Shown here one piece after another: positions 6,384 to 8,495 of a stretch of DNA of 8,495 nt. The position numbers were made by a program, and so were the translations under genes. Source of the stretch: JBFMCC01 sp034435275 (GTDB lineage: Bacteria > Chloroflexota > Anaerolineae > Anaerolineales > Villigracilaceae); contig DAOTXP010000205.1 of the NCBI GenBank assembly GCA_034435275.1, positions 1-8,495 on the forward strand. The letters run 5' to 3'. The notes under the pieces were generated by a model. That model worked only from the letters and a program-made list of their open reading frames with translations, was not told where the DNA came from and searched no databases. Positions within the stretch are counted from its first letter, which is position 1. Each line of letters begins with the position of its first letter.

Positions 6384-6455
6384 TGAGCGCGCAGGGATTC
6401 GAACCCTGAACCAATGGCTTAAAAGGCCACTGCTCTACCGTTGAGCTACGCGCCC
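6384..6455 (-). tRNA. tRNA-Lys (anticodon TTT)
   Basis: The minus strand folds into a full cloverleaf of 72 nt. The acceptor is GGGCGCG/CGCGCTC with one G-U pair and discriminator A73. The D arm is GCTC/GAGC, the anticodon stem GTGGC/GCCAT with loop CTTTTAA, which puts TTT at 34-36, and the T arm is CAGGG/CCCTG with the standard TTCGAAT loop. CCA is not encoded and must be added by the CCA-adding enzyme. It has its own promoter and terminator and so is a single-gene unit. Confidence 0.96.
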
Positions 6456-6459
6456 GCAC

Positions 6460-6478
6460 CTTTCCCGAACGGGGAAAG
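6460..6478 (-). other. Hairpin in the tRNA-Lys 5' leader
   Basis: CTTTCCC (6460-6466) and GGGAAAG (6472-6478) form a 7-bp stem with a 5-nt loop that ends 5 nt from the tRNA 5' end and starts about where transcription should begin. The precursor RNA would carry this stem next to the RNase P site. Confidence 0.4.
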
Positions 6479-6486
6479 CGGTGTGC

Positions 6487-6515
6487 ATTCTATCATGCCA
6501 GAAGACGGTCGTCAA
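6487..6515 (-). promoter_or_regulatory. Promoter of tRNA-Lys
   Basis: On the minus strand TTGACG (6515-6510) and TAGAAT (6492-6487) are separated by exactly 17 bp, each close to the sigma-70 consensus. Transcription should start near 6480, about 25 nt before the mature tRNA end at 6455. Confidence 0.85.
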
Positions 6516-6565
6516 CGTAAGTATATCTTAGATGCTGAACATCACTATATTCAATGGAGCCTTCC

Positions 6566-6895
6566 ATGTCTGAACTTCCATATGTAACGGAACAAACTTT
6601 TCAGGACGAAGTGGTCGATTCGCCCCAACCTGTACTGGTAGATGTGACCGCCGTCTGGTGCGCGCCATGTAAGATGCTCGACCCTCTCGTTCGCCAGTTG
6701 GCAAATGAATGGACGGACAGGGTCAAGGTCGTGAAAATAGACGCCGACCAGAATCCGGGTCTCTTGATGCAGTACGGGATCCTCGGCATTCCCACTCTGA
6801 TGCTGTTCAAAGGCGGGGACATCAAGGAACGCATGACCGGCTTCGTTCCCAAAGACCGCCTGGTGGCGAGACTCTCGCCTCATCTGGCATACTAA
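6566..6895 (+). CDS. trxA: Thioredoxin
   Basis: This is a 109-residue single-domain thioredoxin, the normal family length. The redox motif WCAPC is at residues 31-35 (Cys32 and Cys35), the cis-proline is Pro76 in GIPT, and the segments VLVDVTAVW, VKIDADQNP and PTLMLFKGG match the thioredoxin fold strands. It would reduce disulphides of cytoplasmic proteins using electrons from thioredoxin reductase. The active-site Ala in place of the commoner Gly is a known variant. The start at 6566 is preferred because GGAG (6556-6559) is 6 nt upstream; the ATG at 6554 would overlap that site. It is transcribed divergently from tRNA-Lys and ends directly in a terminator, so it is monocistronic. A clear -35/-10 pair was not found; TATATC at 6522-6527 may be the -10 box. 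Confidence 0.94.
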   Translation: MSELPYVTEQTFQDEVVDSPQPVLVDVTAVWCAPCKMLDPLVRQLANEWTDRVKVVKIDADQNPGLLMQYGILGIPTLMLFKGGDIKERMTGFVPKDRLVARLSPHLAY

Positions 6896-6923
6896 AACGG
6901 ACCGAATCTCGGTCCGTTTTTTT
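6894..6923 (+). terminator. Strong intrinsic terminator between trxA and surE (probably bidirectional)
   Basis: AAAACGGACCGA (6894-6905) pairs perfectly with TCGGTCCGTTTT (6909-6920) over a 3-nt loop, 12 bp in all, with seven Ts (6917-6923) on the plus strand. The stem starts inside the trxA stop codon. The minus strand ends in TTTTA, so it can also stop transcription of the convergent surE gene, which ends 15 nt away. Confidence 0.94.
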
Positions 6924-6937
6924 CGCCTGGCAGGGGG

Positions 6938-7738
6938 CTATTTCCTGAACAGCCGATCCAGTTCCCTGAAATCCACGCGCGAGGTCATGTCCAGGCTGAG
7001 AGGTGTGACCGAGACCAGCCGCTTTTTGCGAAGAACTGCCACATCGCTATCGGGGGGTTCATTCTCCAATTCTGCCGCTTCTCGATAACCCACCCGGCCG
7101 GGTTCGTCCCAGGAGGCGCGATTGGGTTGTAACGGCTCGTAATAACGGTGACGAGCCACGCGCGTTACTTCCCATGCGGTCTGCGGGGTCGCCCCCCAGG
7201 GGACATCCACTTTCAAAACGTGCACATCGGGATGGAGTTTCTTTTCGAGTAGGATACGGCCGAAGAAGGCGGCGAAATGCGCCGCGGCGGAAAAATCCAC
7301 TTCACGCGAATAGGAGAGATGATAACGCTGGTCGGTTTCGAGGGAAATCGCCAGGGATGGCACGCCCATGGCCGCGCCTTCCAGCGCCGCGCCCACCGTG
7401 CCCGAGACCGTGATGCCGGTTCCGACATTCTCGCCGTAATTGATTCCCGAAACGACCAGGTCGGGCTTCTGGGGCATGATTTCAAGGATGGCGTGAAGGA
7501 CCGACTGGGCAGGACTGCCGCTCACAGCATAGACTGTCCAGGGCTGGTCGTGGACCACCATCGTTTCGGGCTTGATGATTCCGTCCGAGGTGTTTGGCAG
7601 GCTGCGGCCCATTCCCGAGGATTGCTCCCTCGGAGCCGCGACCGTCACATATCCGAGAGAGGCGAGGGCCTCGGCCGCGGCCCACAGACCGGGTGATTGA
7701 ATCCCATCGTCGTTTGTAAGAAGGATTTGTTTTGTCAT
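6938..7738 (-). CDS. surE: 5'/3'-nucleotidase SurE
   Basis: This 266-residue protein is a SurE survival-protein nucleotidase, which removes phosphate from nucleoside monophosphates (and may act as an exopolyphosphatase) using a divalent metal in the cytoplasm. The N-terminus MTKQILLTNDDGIQSPG holds the metal ligands Asp10 and Asp11; the Ser site is in REQSSGMGRS (40-41) and Asn100 lies in VSGINYGENVG, followed by SGTVGAALEGAAMG. The start at 7738 is chosen because the family begins right at this strand; a longer in-frame reading to 7822 would run through a terminator and into a tRNA. No good ribosome binding site is visible (only GGA within CTTGGACTCAA), and the upstream intrinsic terminator leaves little room for a dedicated promoter. 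It converges on trxA. Confidence 0.94.
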   Translation of the reverse strand: MTKQILLTNDDGIQSPGLWAAAEALASLGYVTVAAPREQSSGMGRSLPNTSDGIIKPETMVVHDQPWTVYAVSGSPAQSVLHAILEIMPQKPDLVVSGINYGENVGTGITVSGTVGAALEGAAMGVPSLAISLETDQRYHLSYSREVDFSAAAHFAAFFGRILLEKKLHPDVHVLKVDVPWGATPQTAWEVTRVARHRYYEPLQPNRASWDEPGRVGYREAAELENEPPDSDVAVLRKKRLVSVTPLSLDMTSRVDFRELDRLFRK

Positions 7739-7749
7739 TTGAGTCCAAG

Positions 7750-7774
7750 AAAAAAGGAGCGGTGATCCGCTCCT
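7750..7774 (-). terminator. Intrinsic terminator of tRNA-Arg
   Basis: On the minus strand AGGAGCGG (7774-7767) pairs with CCGCTCCT (7762-7755) over a 4-nt loop, and six Ts follow (7755-7750). It lies 7 nt after the tRNA-Arg 3' end and 12 nt ahead of the surE ATG. Confidence 0.88.
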
Positions 7775-7780
7775 GCGAGG

Positions 7781-7854
7781 CGCCCCCGGCGCGACTCGAA
7801 CACGCGACCTATTGCTCCGCAAGCAAGCGCTCTAATCCACTGAGCTACGGGGGC
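7781..7854 (-). tRNA. tRNA-Arg (anticodon GCG)
   Basis: The minus strand gives a 74-nt cloverleaf. The acceptor is GCCCCCG/CGGGGGC with discriminator G73, the D arm GCTC/GAGC has A20 in loop AGTGGATTA, and the T arm GCGTG/CGCGC has loop TTCGAGT. The anticodon arm CTTGC/GCAAT has loop TTGCGGA, giving anticodon GCG at 34-36 and a C27-U43 mismatch at the base of the stem. A20 and C35 are arginine identity elements. CCA is not encoded. Most bacteria read CGU/CGC with an ACG anticodon edited to inosine, so GCG is unusual. Confidence 0.92.
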
Positions 7855-7866
7855 AGGCAGTGGAGG

Positions 7867-7895
7867 ATTGTAATGCAGATTTAGGGCAGGGTCAA
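7867..7895 (-). promoter_or_regulatory. Promoter of tRNA-Arg
   Basis: On the minus strand TTGACC (7895-7890) and TACAAT (7872-7867) have a 17-bp spacer, a near-consensus sigma-70 pair. Transcription should begin near 7860, a few nt before the tRNA 5' end at 7854, so the leader is very short. Confidence 0.87.
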
Positions 7896-7948
7896 GCCTC
7901 GAAGCGCGTACGCGCCTTCTTCCCTCCCGTTTCGTGCAGTTCCGCATG

Positions 7949-7954
7949 TATAAT
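7949..7954 (+). promoter_or_regulatory. TATAAT -10 box of the HAD gene
   Basis: A perfect TATAAT lies 7 nt before the ATG at 7962, with no convincing -35 sequence at the expected distance. Transcription from it would begin at or next to the start codon. Confidence 0.5.
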
Positions 7955-7961
7955 AAGCCTC

Positions 7962-8432
7962 ATGATCGAGTTGACCATCCCCGGACGCGGCGAATTGCGC
8001 CTGCAACATCTGGTCATGGACGTAAACGGCACGCTGGCATTGGATGGTCAATTGCTCGACGGAGTATCCAAGCGACTCGCCTCCCTGCGCGACCGCCTGA
8101 CCCTGCACCTGCTCACAGCCGATACACACGGCCGCCAGAAAGTGATTGACGAACAACTTGGATTGACCGCGAGCCGCATTGCGGGCGGGAACGAACCGGC
8201 GAGGAAAGCCGAGTATGTCCGCCGTCTCGGCGCGGACTCGGTCATTGCCGTCGGGCAGGGCGCCAACGACGCGTTGATGCTGAAAGAGTCTGCCATTGGT
8301 ATTTGCGTGATCTCGCAAGAGGGCGTGGCCGTGGAGGCTCTGCTCGCCGCCGATCTGTTGTGCCCTGATATCCATTCCGCGCTCGACCTGCTCGATAAAC
8401 CCCTGCGCTTGATCGCGAGCCTGCGTAAATGA
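7962..8432 (+). CDS. HAD-superfamily protein, soluble P-type-ATPase-like phosphatase
   Basis: This 156-residue protein has the haloacid dehalogenase fold in its minimal, cap-less form, like the soluble P-type ATPase-related group. Motif I is VMDVNGTLALDG with the nucleophile Asp20; the usual second Asp is Asn22. Motif II is the Thr or Ser in LLTADTHGRQ, motif III probably the Lys in ARKAEYVRRLG, and motif IV is VGQGANDALML. The central region resembles the P-domain of P-type ATPases, but no membrane segment or transport domain is present, so a cytoplasmic phosphatase or regulator is likelier than a pump. The start at 7962 gives the expected N-terminus; there is no ribosome binding site and the -10 box is only 7 nt upstream. 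Its TGA stop overlaps the next start as ATGA. Substrate unknown. Confidence 0.82.
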   Translation: MIELTIPGRGELRLQHLVMDVNGTLALDGQLLDGVSKRLASLRDRLTLHLLTADTHGRQKVIDEQLGLTASRIAGGNEPARKAEYVRRLGADSVIAVGQGANDALMLKESAIGICVISQEGVAVEALLAADLLCPDIHSALDLLDKPLRLIASLRK

Positions 8433-8495
8433 CGTATCCCAATCCCGAACAACCTTTGCCTCCTCATGAACCGCCGCCCTCGGCCCGCCCGCGCC
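8429..8495 (+). CDS. N-terminal fragment of a proline-rich protein (cut by the window end)
   Basis: An ORF opens with ATG at 8429-8431, overlapping the HAD stop as ATGA, and stays open to the last base, giving 22 complete codons. The residues begin MTYPNPEQPLPPHEPPPS and nine of 22 are proline, which suggests a disordered cytoplasmic tail before a later domain. Membrane proteins such as rhomboid proteases sometimes have such tails, but nothing in the visible part identifies the family. Translational coupling to the HAD gene is likely from the overlap. Confidence 0.6.
   Translation, partial: MTYPNPEQPLPPHEPPPSARPR

Noticed and set aside
6235..6459. Minus-strand frame containing SSTVEQWPFKPLVQGSNPCA
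   Set aside because: This is translated tRNA-Lys sequence, a familiar false protein; the cloverleaf explains it.
7739..7822. Upstream extension of surE to 7822
   Set aside because: The added residues come from the tRNA-Arg and its terminator; the SurE family begins at MTKQILLTNDDG.
7735..7947. Minus-strand frame containing APVAQWIRALACGAIGRVFESRRG
   Set aside because: This is translated tRNA-Arg sequence with its leader, not a protein gene.

Overview
The window looks like a chromosomal piece of a moderately GC-rich bacterium, most likely a member of the Chloroflexota (Anaerolineae-like). The pointers are a very large MalT-type STAND regulator ending in a winged helix plus BTAD domain, an interspersed CCACAGAG/CTCTGTGG hairpin repeat of a kind scattered through such genomes, and tRNA genes without an encoded CCA. 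The taxonomic call is an inference from gene style; no marker gene is present.

Region 1 (1-2452): a hairpin repeat, then three tightly packed plus-strand genes that form a probable operon: an HD-domain phosphohydrolase, an arginase with all six manganese ligands, and an inositol-monophosphatase-family phosphatase. A hairpin overlapping the last stop codon may end the unit.

Region 2 (2453-6256): a promoter and a 1065-residue STAND-TPR-winged-helix-BTAD regulator, closed by a strong intrinsic terminator. Behind it, in a fresh promoter region carrying a 9-bp direct repeat (TTTGAAGCC twice, 12 bp apart), lie two tiny genes with good ribosome binding sites: a 22-residue peptide ending CSPELGGGVGH and an 82-residue protein with a FRKMLLENPEAAL motif like the leader domains of the Nif11/NHLP type. 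This regulator-peptide-leader-like cassette is the best candidate in the window for an undescribed system, possibly a peptide signal or RiPP-like unit switched by the adjacent SARP-like regulator. No modification enzyme or exporter is visible here, so the function is open.

Region 3 (6257-6923): tRNA-Lys(TTT) on the minus strand with its own promoter and terminator, diverging from a thioredoxin gene (WCAPC) that ends in a strong, probably bidirectional terminator shared with surE.

Region 4 (6938-8495): surE and, upstream of it on the minus strand, tRNA-Arg with a GCG anticodon, separated by an intrinsic terminator only about 12 nt before the surE start. Diverging from the tRNA promoter is a small P-type-ATPase-like HAD protein whose TATAAT box sits so close to the ATG that the transcript may be leaderless. 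It overlaps by ATGA with the proline-rich start of a gene that runs off the window.
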